From the NCBI GenBank assembly GCA_964491375.1, contig CAZBGL010000125.1, positions 1-20,740 on the forward strand: DNA of 20,740 bases. The letters are read 5' to 3'. Source of the stretch: CAZBGL01 sp964491375. Its GTDB lineage: Bacteria > Desulfobacterota > Deferrisomatia > Deferrisomatales > Deferrisomataceae. Shown here piece after piece: positions 1 through 7,263 of this stretch. A program made the position numbers and the translations under genes. Position 1 is the first letter of the stretch, and each line of letters starts with the position of its first letter. The notes below the pieces were generated by a model that did no database searches, was not told where the DNA came from, and saw only the letters and a list, made by a program, of their open reading frames with translations.

Positions 1-659
1 TGGATCCGGCCTACGCGGCCAAGGGGGCGGCCCTGGTCAAGTTCCTGAACACCGGCCAGGCGTGCATCTGCCCCAACCGGATCTACGTGCACCGGGCGGT
101 AATGGACCGGTTCACCCAGGTGTTCGTCGAGCGGGTGTCGCGACTGCGGGCCGGACACGGCCTGGACGACGGCGTGGCGATCGGCCCCCTGGTGGACGGG
201 CAGGCCCTGGCCAAGGTGGACGCCCACGTGCGGGACGCCCTGGAGAGGGGCGCGCGGCTGTTGTGCGGTGGGCACCGCCTCACCGAACACGGCCTGGACA
301 AGGGATACTTCTATGCGCCCACGGTGGTCGCGGACGTGACCCCGGACATGCGGATCCACCGGGAGGAGACCTTCGGCCCGGTGGCCCCCCTGATCCCGTT
401 CGAGCGGGAAGACGAGGTGCTGGCGCTCGCCAACGACACCCACTACGGGCTTGCGTCGTACGTGTACACCCGGGACCTCTCCCGGGCCCTTCGCATGGCC
501 GAGGGACTCCGGTTCGGCATCGTCGGGATCAACGACATCAACCCCACGGCCGCGGCGGCCCCGTTCGGGGGCATGAAGGACAGCGGCATCGGCCGCGAGG
601 GGGGCCGGCAGGGCCTACACGAGTACCTGGAGACCAAGCTGATCGGCGTTTCCGTGTGA
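1..659 (+). CDS. NAD(P)-dependent aldehyde dehydrogenase, succinate-semialdehyde type (5' end outside window)
   Basis: This is the C-terminal half (about 218 codons) of an aldehyde dehydrogenase; the N-terminal Rossmann part lies left of the window. The reading frame is open from base 3. The fragment begins near the catalytic loop FLNTGQACICPNR, with the active-site Cys codon at 63-65. A second Cys two residues on gives the CxC arrangement known as a redox switch in succinate-semialdehyde dehydrogenases. The C-terminus carries the family's EETFGPVAPL and PFGGMKDSGIGREGG motifs and ends with a short oligomerisation strand, YLETKLIGVSV. Family membership is certain; the succinate-semialdehyde substrate is inferred from the CxC loop and from the 4-hydroxybutyryl-CoA dehydratase homologue downstream. 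A terminator and a new promoter separate it from the next operon, so co-transcription with it is unlikely. Confidence 0.93.
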   Translation, partial: DPAYAAKGAALVKFLNTGQACICPNRIYVHRAVMDRFTQVFVERVSRLRAGHGLDDGVAIGPLVDGQALAKVDAHVRDALERGARLLCGGHRLTEHGLDKGYFYAPTVVADVTPDMRIHREETFGPVAPLIPFEREDEVLALANDTHYGLASYVYTRDLSRALRMAEGLRFGIVGINDINPTAAAAPFGGMKDSGIGREGGRQGLHEYLETKLIGVSV

Positions 660-665
660 GCGGGC

Positions 666-700
666 CGGGGCCCGGGCCCCTGCGGCCCGAACGGGCCCCG
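666..700 (+). terminator. GC-rich stem-loop after the aldehyde dehydrogenase stop
   Basis: The arms CGGGGCCCG (666-674) and CGGGCCCCG (692-700) pair perfectly over 9 bp around a 17-nt loop, beginning 7 nt after the stop codon. No T-tract follows, so it may protect the 3' end or act in Rho-dependent termination rather than being a classic intrinsic terminator. Confidence 0.35.
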
Positions 701-923
701 TCCCCTACCGCGCCCGGGGGCTCGGATCCGCGCACGCGGCCGAAAGGCCGGACGCCGTCCGTCTCCCGGGCCCATCCAACGCGCACGCGAGCGGCACACC
801 GGCTTGCGAGCGGCGGCATCGGGGCCGCGACCGCGAGCGAAGACGAACCCCCCGGGCGGCACCGGCTAGGACGGGAGCGCCCTCCGGACGAGAGTGCGCA
901 CAGGGGGTATGGCCCTCCCAGGT

Positions 924-967
924 GGTGGGGAATGTTCCCCTACCAAGGGAATCTTCCCCACCTTTTT
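924..967 (+). terminator. Strong intrinsic terminator upstream of the sigma-54 operon
   Basis: A 16-bp stem (924-939 with 947-962) has only two internal mismatches and a 7-nt loop, CTACCAA, and runs directly into five T residues at 963-967. It reads on the plus strand, so it would stop transcripts from the aldehyde dehydrogenase side before the promoter at 1025-1040. Because it lies upstream of that promoter, it works as an insulator rather than as an attenuator of the sigma-54 transcript. It is also one of the least GC-rich patches in the region. Confidence 0.85.
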
Positions 968-997
968 AGACGTCCATCCCTCCCGCCGCCCCCGTGT

Positions 998-1020
998 GTG
1001 CGGCCCCTTCGCGGCCGCAC
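998..1020 (+). other. Inverted repeat next to the sigma-54 promoter
   Basis: GTGCGGCC (998-1005) and GGCCGCAC (1013-1020) form a perfect 8-bp inverted repeat separated by 7 nt, ending 4 nt before the -24 element. It could be a binding site for a regulator near the promoter, or a chance structure in GC-rich DNA. Confidence 0.3.
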
Positions 1021-1024
1021 GTCC

Positions 1025-1040
1025 TGGCACGAGGCTTGCT
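1025..1040 (+). promoter_or_regulatory. Consensus sigma-54 (RpoN) -24/-12 promoter
   Basis: TGGCACGAGGCTTGCT matches the sigma-54 consensus TGGCACG-N4-TTGCW at every defined position. The invariant GG is at 1026-1027 and the invariant GC at 1038-1039, the required 12 bp apart. Transcription would start near 1050, leaving a leader of about 37 nt with the ribosome binding site GGAGG near 1078-1082 and the ATG at 1088. Such promoters need an ATP-dependent activator, so the operon is probably induced by a specific signal; no activator gene is in the window. Confidence 0.82.
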
Positions 1041-1087
1041 CTCTCCCCGCTGGAGGCCAAACACCTTTTCGGATCCGGAGGTTCGGG

Positions 1088-2410
1088 ATGGGCGAGAGAG
1101 CGTACTGGGACGAGACCATCGAGACCATGCCTCGGCCGGAACTGGAGGACTACCAGCTCGAACACCTCAAACGCCATCTTGAGTTCGCCTACGCCAACGC
1201 TCCCTACTACCGGGAGGCCTTCGACCGGGCCGGGGTCAAACCGGCGGACCTCAAGACCCTGGACGACCTGCGCCGGTTCCCGTTCACCAACAAACAGATC
1301 GAGCGGGACCGTCAGGTGGCCCACCCGGACCTGGGGGACATGGTGGCCGTACCCGAAGAGGAGATCGTGTTCGTGGCCGCCTCCAGCGGCTCCACCGGCG
1401 TGCCCACCCTGAGCCCGTTCACCCGGGGGGACTTCGAGGAGTTCCAGGACGTGCAGGCGCGCCTGTTCTGGGCCGCCGGCATGCGCCCCACCGACCGGTA
1501 CGTGCACGCCCTCAACTTCACCCTGTTCGTGGGCGGGCCGGACGTGATCGGCGCACAGAGGCTCGGCGCCCTGTGCATCTGGGCAGGCGCCATTCCCTCG
1601 GACCGCCTGCTGTTCATCATGAAGGAGTTCAAGCCCACCACCACCTGGACCACCCCCTCCTACGCCTGGTACCTGGGGGAGACCGCCCGCAAGCAGGGCA
1701 TCGATCCGGCCAAGGACCTGGCGATCCGCCGGATCATCGTGGCGGGCGAACCCGGCGGGTCCATCCCCGCCACCCGCCAGGCCATCGAGGAGCTGTGGGA
1801 TGCCGAGGTGTACGACTTCTACGGCCTGTCCGACATCTTCGGCGCCAACGCCGGCATGTGCCAGGCCAAGGACGGCCTCCACGTCGCCGAGGACCACACC
1901 CTGATCGAGGTGCTGGACCCCGAGAGCCTCGAGCCCGTGCCCGAGGGCGAGCCCGGAGAACTCGTGCTCACCACGCTCCGGAAGCGGGCCCGGCCCATGA
2001 TCCGATTCCGCACGGGCGACATCGTGCGCTGCGTCAAGGAGCGCTGTTCCTGCGGCCGCACGCTCGCCCGCATCTACATCCAGGGCCGCATCGACGACAT
2101 GTTCATCGTGTCGGGTGTGAACGTGTTCCCCAGCGACATCGAGTACGTGGTGCGCAACATGGAGGCCGTGACCGGCGAGTACCGGATCACGGTCTACACC
2201 GAGCAGCACCTCACCCGGTTCGACGTGGAGGTGGAAAAGACCCCGGGCGCGAACCTGAGCGACGAGGAGATCGCCCGGGAGATCTCCGAGCGGATCAAGG
2301 TGCGGGTGGGCGTGCGGCCCAAGAACGTGAAGGTCCTGGAGGACGGCGCCCTGCCCCGGGCCACCCACAAGGCCAAGCGCCTGGTGGACCTGCGCAAGAA
2401 CGCCCAGTGA
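1088..2410 (+). CDS. PaaK-type acyl/aryl-CoA ligase (AMP-forming)
   Basis: The 440-residue product is the usual size for the phenylacetate-CoA ligase branch of adenylate-forming enzymes, which turn a carboxylic acid, ATP and CoA into an acyl-CoA. Visible motifs are the phosphate-binding loop SSGSTGVP (99-106), YGLSDIFG (245-252), RFRTGD (306-311), the hinge and following strand GRIDDMFIVSGVNVFPSDIE (333-352), and the C-terminal catalytic lysine region PRATHKAKRL (423-432). The CSCGR segment near 320-324 is common in PaaK relatives. The ATG at 1088 is chosen because it follows GGAGG at 7-nt spacing and gives a family-length protein, although the frame is open further upstream. It is the first gene of the sigma-54 operon, 49 nt before the dehydratase homologue. 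The substrate is unknown: an aromatic acid is typical of the family, while a hydroxy or short-chain acid would suit the neighbour. Confidence 0.9.
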   Translation: MGERAYWDETIETMPRPELEDYQLEHLKRHLEFAYANAPYYREAFDRAGVKPADLKTLDDLRRFPFTNKQIERDRQVAHPDLGDMVAVPEEEIVFVAASSGSTGVPTLSPFTRGDFEEFQDVQARLFWAAGMRPTDRYVHALNFTLFVGGPDVIGAQRLGALCIWAGAIPSDRLLFIMKEFKPTTTWTTPSYAWYLGETARKQGIDPAKDLAIRRIIVAGEPGGSIPATRQAIEELWDAEVYDFYGLSDIFGANAGMCQAKDGLHVAEDHTLIEVLDPESLEPVPEGEPGELVLTTLRKRARPMIRFRTGDIVRCVKERCSCGRTLARIYIQGRIDDMFIVSGVNVFPSDIEYVVRNMEAVTGEYRITVYTEQHLTRFDVEVEKTPGANLSDEEIAREISERIKVRVGVRPKNVKVLEDGALPRATHKAKRLVDLRKNAQ

Positions 2411-2459
2411 TCGAGGGGCCCGCCCCCGGATCCTGGCCATTCCCAAGGGAGGAGAATCC

Positions 2460-3938
2460 ATGGCGGTCAAGAGTCCCGAGCACTACCTGAAGCGTGCCAA
2501 GCAGATGAAGCCCCGGGTGTACATGGACGGGAAGCTCGTGGAGGACATCACGGAGCACCCGGTCACCCGCACCGTGGTGGAGTCCAACCTGGCCAGCTAC
2601 GAGTGGGCCCTGGACCCCGAGGCGAGCCGGGTCCTCACGCGGCCCAGCCACCTCACGGGGGAGCCCTGCAACATCTACAACACCCTGAACCGCAGCACGG
2701 ACGACCTGCTGCAGCGCGCCGCCGCCGGCCTGTACGTGGCCGAGCGCCTGGGCACCTGCATCTACCGGTGCGTGGGGTGCGACGCCTTCAACGCCCTCGC
2801 GGCCACCACCTACGAGATGGACCAGGCCCTGGGCACCCAGTACCACGGCCGCCTCATGGACTTCCTGAAGCACGTGCAGGACGAGGACCTGACCGTGGCC
2901 GGCGCGATGACCGAGCCCCGGGGACGCCGGGACCAGAAGCTCCAGCAGTGGGCCGACCCCGACCTCTCGCTCCACATCGTGGATCGGAACGACAAGGGCA
3001 TCGTGGTGCGAGGGGCCAAGATCAACATCTCGGGCGCATACGCCTGCGACTGGACCATCGTCATGCCCTCGGGGGCCCGCCGGCCCGGCGAGGAGGACTA
3101 TGCGGTGTCGTTCGCCGTGCCCAACGGCGAGAAGGGCGTGACCTACATCTGCCAGTACAACCCCTACTCGGCCGAGCGGGAGAAGGCCGAGGACCCGTGG
3201 GAGCTGGGCAACCCGCGGTTCGGCCAGCGCGAGACCTCGATGATCGTGTTCGAGGACGTGTTCGTGCCCTGGGAGCGGGTGTTCCTGGCGGGAGAGACCA
3301 AGTACGCCGGCCGCATCGTGACCCGGTTCGCCCAGGTCCACCGGATGGTGTGCGGCGGGTCCTGCAAGGTGGGGTTCGGGAAGATCCTGATCGGCGCGGC
3401 CCGCCTGATCCAGGAGTACAAGGGACTGGAGAGGGTGCCCCACATCAACGACCAGATGACCGAGATGGTGACCCTGCTCGAGACCGTGCGCGCCTGCTCC
3501 AAGGCCGCCGCCATCGAGGGCAAGGAGCTCGTACCCGGCTCGGGCGTGTACTTCCCGGACGACCTGCTGGGCAACGTGTCCAAGCTCAACATCTGCCAGG
3601 CGTTCTGGCGCATGATGGCCCTGGCCGGGGACATCGGCGGCGGGCTCATCGTGACGCTCCCCAGCCTGAAGGAGCTCAAGAACCCGCAGACCCGAAAGTA
3701 CGTGGAGAAGTTCTACAGCTTCGGCGCGGACGTCCCGGCCGAGAACATCCTCAAGATCACCAAGCTCCTGCAGAACTGGACCGCCGGCCTCCACGGCGTG
3801 GGCACCTGGCACGGCGCGGGCCCGGTCCAGGCGCAGAAGATCATGGTCCAGCGGCTCACCGACTACGACGAGATGAAGGAACTGGCCAGGCGGATGGCAG
3901 GGGTGGAGGATCCGCCGGCCGGGGAGGAGGGGTCATGA
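2460..3938 (+). CDS. 4-hydroxybutyryl-CoA dehydratase / HpaB-family FAD and [4Fe-4S] protein, divergent
   Basis: The 492-residue length matches 4-hydroxybutyryl-CoA dehydratase/vinylacetyl-CoA isomerase, which removes water from an unactivated position using FAD and a [4Fe-4S] cluster. The start has a strong site, GGAGGAG, 7 nt upstream. C100 and C104 match the first two cluster ligands (C99 and C103 in the Clostridium aminobutyricum enzyme), and HRMVCGGSCKVG (294-305) supplies the His and a further Cys. Several positions differ from that enzyme as I recall it. His to Cys spacing is 8 rather than 7, the catalytic Tyr296 position reads Cys298, Gln101 reads Tyr102, and the flavin-contact segment is KINISGAYACDW. 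E258 and K303 seem retained. The fold is secure. The reaction may be a related dehydration or isomerisation on another CoA ester. The gene overlaps the next by 4 nt (ATGA). Confidence 0.85.
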   Translation: MAVKSPEHYLKRAKQMKPRVYMDGKLVEDITEHPVTRTVVESNLASYEWALDPEASRVLTRPSHLTGEPCNIYNTLNRSTDDLLQRAAAGLYVAERLGTCIYRCVGCDAFNALAATTYEMDQALGTQYHGRLMDFLKHVQDEDLTVAGAMTEPRGRRDQKLQQWADPDLSLHIVDRNDKGIVVRGAKINISGAYACDWTIVMPSGARRPGEEDYAVSFAVPNGEKGVTYICQYNPYSAEREKAEDPWELGNPRFGQRETSMIVFEDVFVPWERVFLAGETKYAGRIVTRFAQVHRMVCGGSCKVGFGKILIGAARLIQEYKGLERVPHINDQMTEMVTLLETVRACSKAAAIEGKELVPGSGVYFPDDLLGNVSKLNICQAFWRMMALAGDIGGGLIVTLPSLKELKNPQTRKYVEKFYSFGADVPAENILKITKLLQNWTAGLHGVGTWHGAGPVQAQKIMVQRLTDYDEMKELARRMAGVEDPPAGEEGS

Positions 3939-4993
3939 ACACCATCACCGGCAAGGACCGGGTCAAGGCCGCCTTTCGGCGCACCCACGCGGACCGGGTG
4001 CCGAGCTACCCGATCCTGGGGGCCTACACGGTGAACCTCACGGGCGCGAGTCTCCGGGACTTCTACACAGAGGCCAAGCCCCTGGCCGACGGCCAGATGG
4101 CCGCCTACGACGCCTACGAACCCGACATCCTGGTCATGATGCGGGACCTCCTGACCGAGGCCGAGGCCATGGGGAGCGAGGTGGAGTTCCCGGAAGGACA
4201 GATGTGCCAGATCACGAAGTACGCGCTGGGCGACGAACCCGCCCGGCTCGCGCGGCTCGAGGTGCCCGACGTGGTGAACGCCGGGCGGTTCCCCTCGTAC
4301 TGGGAGGCGTGCCAGATCGTGGCCTCCCAGGTGAAGGACGTTCCCGTGGGATCGCTGCTGGTCGGGCCGTGGACCCTGGCGGCCAACCTGAGGGGCGCCG
4401 AGAACCTGATCATGGACGCCATGATGAACCCCGACTACGTCCGCGACCTCCTGGAGCTCACCCTCCAGGTGGCCGTGGCCGCGGCCGAGGCGGCCCGCCG
4501 CGCCGGGGTGGGCGTGAGCTACTCGGAGGCGGCCGCCTCGTGCAGCCTGATCTCCCCCCAGATCTACCGGGAGTTCATCCAGCCGATCCACCGGCGCCTC
4601 ACCGCCACCCTCAGGGAGAAGAAGATCCCGGTCACGCTCCACATCTGCGGCCAGATCGACCCCATCATGGAGGACGTGGTGGACACCGGGATCGTGGCCC
4701 TGTCCATCGACAGTGCCTCGAGCCTGGAGAAGATGGTCCAGGTGAACCAGGGAAAGGTGGTGATCATCGGGAACGTCCCGGTGGTGACGTTCGAGCAGGG
4801 CACGCCCGAGGAGATCGAGGCGGAGGTGCGCCGCTGCATCGACACGGCAGCGGCCGGAAGCGGGTTCATCCTGTCCTCGGCCTGCGAGCTGTCGCCCGCG
4901 GCCAGGCCCGAGAACGTGGCCCACTTCGCCCGGTACGCCAAGGAGTACGGCCGGGTGGAGAACCTGGGGCTCGGCTCCGGACAGGAGGGCTGA
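3935..4993 (+). CDS. MtaA/CmuA-type (UroD-fold) corrinoid methyltransferase
   Basis: This 352-residue protein belongs to the uroporphyrinogen decarboxylase superfamily, methyltransferase branch. It shows the zinc site of that branch: H236-x-C238 in VTLHICGQIDP and C317 in SSACELSPAARPENV. True heme-pathway decarboxylases lack this HxC...C set. Relatives move methyl groups between a corrinoid protein and a thiol or other acceptor, or take them from a methylated substrate. The ATG overlaps the stop of the dehydratase homologue (ATGA) and follows GGGGAGGAGG, so the two are translated together. No corrinoid-binding partner is encoded nearby, but the last gene of the operon resembles a B12 reactivation domain, which supports corrinoid chemistry. 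Substrate and acceptor are unknown; coenzyme M is unlikely in most bacteria. Confidence 0.85.
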   Translation: MNTITGKDRVKAAFRRTHADRVPSYPILGAYTVNLTGASLRDFYTEAKPLADGQMAAYDAYEPDILVMMRDLLTEAEAMGSEVEFPEGQMCQITKYALGDEPARLARLEVPDVVNAGRFPSYWEACQIVASQVKDVPVGSLLVGPWTLAANLRGAENLIMDAMMNPDYVRDLLELTLQVAVAAAEAARRAGVGVSYSEAAASCSLISPQIYREFIQPIHRRLTATLREKKIPVTLHICGQIDPIMEDVVDTGIVALSIDSASSLEKMVQVNQGKVVIIGNVPVVTFEQGTPEEIEAEVRRCIDTAAAGSGFILSSACELSPAARPENVAHFARYAKEYGRVENLGLGSGQEG

Positions 4994-5001
4994 ACCCCAT
5001 C

Positions 5002-5040
5002 CGTTCGAATCCTGACCCCCGAACGCGGCGCGTTGCGCCG
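5002..5040 (+). other. Tandem stem-loops before the substrate-binding protein gene
   Basis: CGTTCG (5002-5007) pairs with CGAACG (5020-5025) around 12 nt, and immediately after it CGGCGC (5026-5031) pairs with GCGCCG (5035-5040) around a GTT loop. They fill the 61-nt gap and end at the ribosome binding site AAAGGAGG. In transport operons such hairpins often mark RNA processing or stabilisation of the binding-protein cistron; here that is inference. Confidence 0.4.
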
Positions 5041-5054
5041 GAAAGGAGGTTGTC

Positions 5055-6356
5055 ATGGGAACGAGCCGGCCGAAGAACCAGGGGGGAATCTCGAGGCGGG
5101 AGTTTCTGAGCCGCACGGCCGCCGGGGCGGGGGTACTCACGGCGTCCGGCCTGGGGCTCACCCGCTTCGCCTGGGCGGCCCGCAGGCCCATCGTGCTGGG
5201 GCTCCACGCGGACCTCACCGGGGTGGCGGCCACCTACGGGTACTGGTTCCAGAAGGTCGTCAAGGCGGCCGTAGCCAAGGTGAACGCCGAGGGCGGCATC
5301 GACGGCCGCGAGGTCAAGCTCGTGGTGGCCGACACGGCCAGCTCTGCCGAGACCGGACCGCGCAACCTGCGGCAGCTCATCTACGAGGACGAGGCCGACT
5401 TCGTCATCGGATCGGTCCACTCGGGCGTGGTGCTGGCCTCGGCGCCCGTGGCCCAGGAGACGAACACGTTCTACTTCTCGGGCGGGGCCATGTCGGCCTC
5501 GATCACCGGCGAGAAGGCCAGCCCCTACATCGGCCGGTGCCACACCCACGCCCGGATGCAGGCCCAGGTGGGCTGGAAGTGGGCGTTCGACAACCTGGGC
5601 AAGAAGTGGACCTTCATCGTGGCCGACTACGCGTGGGGCCGCAGCCTGGCCCAGGAGTTCGGGGCCCGCATCAAGGCCGCCGGAGGCGAGGTCCAGGTGA
5701 TCAAGGCCCCTCCCCGCACCAGCGACTTCATCCCCTACCTACAGAAGGTACACAGCGACTCCGAGGTGTTGTTCACGGCCTTCCTGGGGTCGGCCGCCCT
5801 GGGCGTGATGCGCCAGACCGTGGAGATCGGGCTCCACGAGCGCATGAAGCGCTACTCGGTGATCTGCACGGCCGACGGCATCGGCATCGACCAGATCGGG
5901 AAAGAGGCCGTGGGCATGCACTTCTTGTCGTACCACCCCCGGTACCTGGACCAGGTGCCCGAGGCCCAGCGGCCCTACGAGGAGGCGTTCCGCAAGGCCG
6001 TGGGCGTCACCCCGGACGGCCGGGACGCCTCGAACCCCAAGAAGGTGATCGTGGGCTCCCACTACTGGTCCGGGTGGGAGTACGTGGGGCTCATCAAGAA
6101 GGCCGTGGAGGCGTCGGGCTGGAAGTCCAAGAAGGACAACAAGGATTTCCGCAAGGCGTTCTTCAACCTCAAGGTCCAGGCCGGCCCGTGGTTCCCCCAG
6201 GGCGACCTGGAGATGCGCGACGCCGACCAGCAAGGATTCCACAACCACTACCTGGTCCGGGTGGAGAAGGACCTCACGCTCCGACGCATCGCCGTGCTCC
6301 CCAAGGAGCGGGCGATCTACGAACCCCCGGTGAACCTCAACACGAAGTGGACCTGA
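5055..6356 (+). CDS. Liv/Urt-type ABC transporter substrate-binding protein, Tat-exported
   Basis: The 433-residue product is a periplasmic binding protein of the branched-chain amino acid/urea/amide class (Peripla_BP_6). A twin-arginine signal is clear: SRREFLSR with the RR pair at 14-15, then a hydrophobic stretch and an Ala-rich cleavage region near AWA-A (39-42). Tat export suggests it folds in the cytoplasm. The mature part starts RRPIVLGLHADLTG and carries the expected AEGGIDGREVKLVVAD segment at about 77-92. The ATG is fixed by AAAGGAGG at 6-nt spacing. It precedes both permeases and both ATPases, and is bracketed by RNA hairpins. Proteins of this class bind amino acids, amides, urea or aromatic acids; given the ligase and dehydratase upstream, a carboxylated compound degraded by this operon is the likely ligand. 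Confidence 0.93.
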   Translation: MGTSRPKNQGGISRREFLSRTAAGAGVLTASGLGLTRFAWAARRPIVLGLHADLTGVAATYGYWFQKVVKAAVAKVNAEGGIDGREVKLVVADTASSAETGPRNLRQLIYEDEADFVIGSVHSGVVLASAPVAQETNTFYFSGGAMSASITGEKASPYIGRCHTHARMQAQVGWKWAFDNLGKKWTFIVADYAWGRSLAQEFGARIKAAGGEVQVIKAPPRTSDFIPYLQKVHSDSEVLFTAFLGSAALGVMRQTVEIGLHERMKRYSVICTADGIGIDQIGKEAVGMHFLSYHPRYLDQVPEAQRPYEEAFRKAVGVTPDGRDASNPKKVIVGSHYWSGWEYVGLIKKAVEASGWKSKKDNKDFRKAFFNLKVQAGPWFPQGDLEMRDADQQGFHNHYLVRVEKDLTLRRIAVLPKERAIYEPPVNLNTKWT

Positions 6357-6362
6357 CGGCCC

Positions 6363-6394
6363 GGGGGCCGGGGCCCCGGAGGGCCCCGGCCCCC
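6363..6394 (+). other. Perfect 14-bp hairpin between binding-protein and permease genes
   Basis: The arms 6363-6376 and 6381-6394 are perfectly complementary over 14 G/C pairs with a 4-nt loop, CGGA. It begins 7 nt after the binding-protein stop and ends just before the permease ribosome binding site (GGGAGG). Without a T-tract it is not a full terminator. It is well placed to block 3' exonucleases and partly reduce read-through, so the binding protein is made in excess over the membrane subunits. Confidence 0.7.
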
Positions 6395-6408
6395 TCGGGA
6401 GGAACGGC

Positions 6409-7263
6409 GTGGCCCAGCTCGCTTTGGTGGTGGTCAACGGGTTCGTGTGGGGCTGGATCGTGGCCCTCATCGCCCTGGGGCTCAACCTGATCTTCGGCCT
6501 CACCCACGTCATCAACATCGCCCACGGTGCGTTCTACATGGTGGGCGCGGTGGTGGCCTGGTACGTGGTGAGCGCCACGGGCCAGTTCTGGCTCGCGCTG
6601 GCCGTGGCGCCCGTGGCCGTGGGCCTCCTGGGCCTGGGGGTGGAGCGCTGGGTGCTTCGCCGGATCGAGGCCAACCCGGTGATCACCATCGTGGCCACCT
6701 TCGGGGTCATGCTCGTGCTGGAGCACACCGTGCTCCTCACGTTCGGGGGCGCCTCCCAGCGGATCCCGGCGCCGGTGACGGCCCGGTTTCCGCTCCTGGG
6801 CATCCAGTACCCCGCGTTCCGGCTGGTGGTCATGGGGTTCAGCATGCTGGCCGTGGCGGGGCTCGCCCTGCTCCTCCAACGGACCGCGGTGGGGCTCTGG
6901 ATGCGGGCGGCCAGCCAGAACGCCGAGGCAGCCCTGGCCCTGGGGGTGCCGGTGCACCGGGTGTATTTCGTCACGTTCGGGCTGGGCTCGGCCCTGGCCG
7001 GCCTGGGTGGGGTGCTGGCCGCCCCCATCGTGAGCGTGAACTTCCTCATGGGGCTCGACGTCCTGATCCTGGCGTTCATCGTGGTCATCGTGGGAGGACT
7101 TGGGAACCTTCCAGGCTCGGTGCTGGCCGCTGTGCTCATCACCGAGGTGGAGGGCATCGCCAGCCTCTACGTGGACCCCACCACCGCCCGGGTCCTGAGC
7201 CTGCTGATCATGGTGGGAGTGATCCTGTGGAGACCGCACGGACTGCTGCAGAGGGGCGGGTGA
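6409..7263 (+). CDS. livH: Branched-chain amino acid-type ABC transporter permease (LivH family)
   Basis: This 284-residue polytopic membrane protein forms one of the two transmembrane subunits of the importer. Hydrophobic segments cover most of its length, and the segment NLIFGLTHVINIAHGAFYM near the N-terminus is typical of LivH. The start is GTG at 6409, chosen because GGGAGG lies 6 nt upstream and the N-terminus matches family length. Its stop overlaps the GTG start of the next permease (GTGA), so the two subunits are translationally coupled. The gene symbol reflects family and position; the transported compound need not be a branched-chain amino acid. Confidence 0.93.
   Translation: MAQLALVVVNGFVWGWIVALIALGLNLIFGLTHVINIAHGAFYMVGAVVAWYVVSATGQFWLALAVAPVAVGLLGLGVERWVLRRIEANPVITIVATFGVMLVLEHTVLLTFGGASQRIPAPVTARFPLLGIQYPAFRLVVMGFSMLAVAGLALLLQRTAVGLWMRAASQNAEAALALGVPVHRVYFVTFGLGSALAGLGGVLAAPIVSVNFLMGLDVLILAFIVVIVGGLGNLPGSVLAAVLITEVEGIASLYVDPTTARVLSLLIMVGVILWRPHGLLQRGG

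Larger units (their letters stand above)
660..1087. other. 428-bp intergenic control region
   Basis: I find no credible gene in this gap: open frames here are short or are extensions of genes in other frames. It holds a GC-rich stem-loop just after the dehydrogenase stop, a small GAAA-capped hairpin at 737-750, a 9-bp direct repeat GCGAGCGGC near 784-820, an 8-bp palindrome GTGCGCAC at 894-901, a strong terminator, another stem-loop at 998-1020 and a sigma-54 promoter. The stretch upstream of the promoter (roughly 700-920) is where an enhancer-binding activator would be expected to bind; no family-specific operator can be named. Confidence 0.6.

Noticed and set aside
62..1087. Upstream extension of the ligase frame back to position 62
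   Set aside because: The extra 342 residues are Arg/Pro/Gly-rich shadow sequence over the dehydrogenase gene, the terminator and the promoter. The ATG at 1088 has a ribosome binding site and gives the family length.
2035..2055. Cys cluster in the CoA ligase (C315, C320, C322) as a special metal site
   Set aside because: A CxCGR segment is common at this place in PaaK-family ligases and is not unusual.
866..2470. Long minus-strand open frame (534 codons) opposite the ligase gene, and similar ones opposite the dehydratase, methyltransferase and permease genes
   Set aside because: Long antisense frames are expected in DNA this rich in G/C at third positions. Their products are low-complexity (His/Gly/Ala/Arg-rich) and show no motif, while the plus strand encodes clear conserved proteins.
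3935..4993. Uroporphyrinogen decarboxylase (heme synthesis, hemE)
   Set aside because: The H-x-C...C zinc motif and the operon context identify the methyltransferase branch; no other heme genes are nearby.
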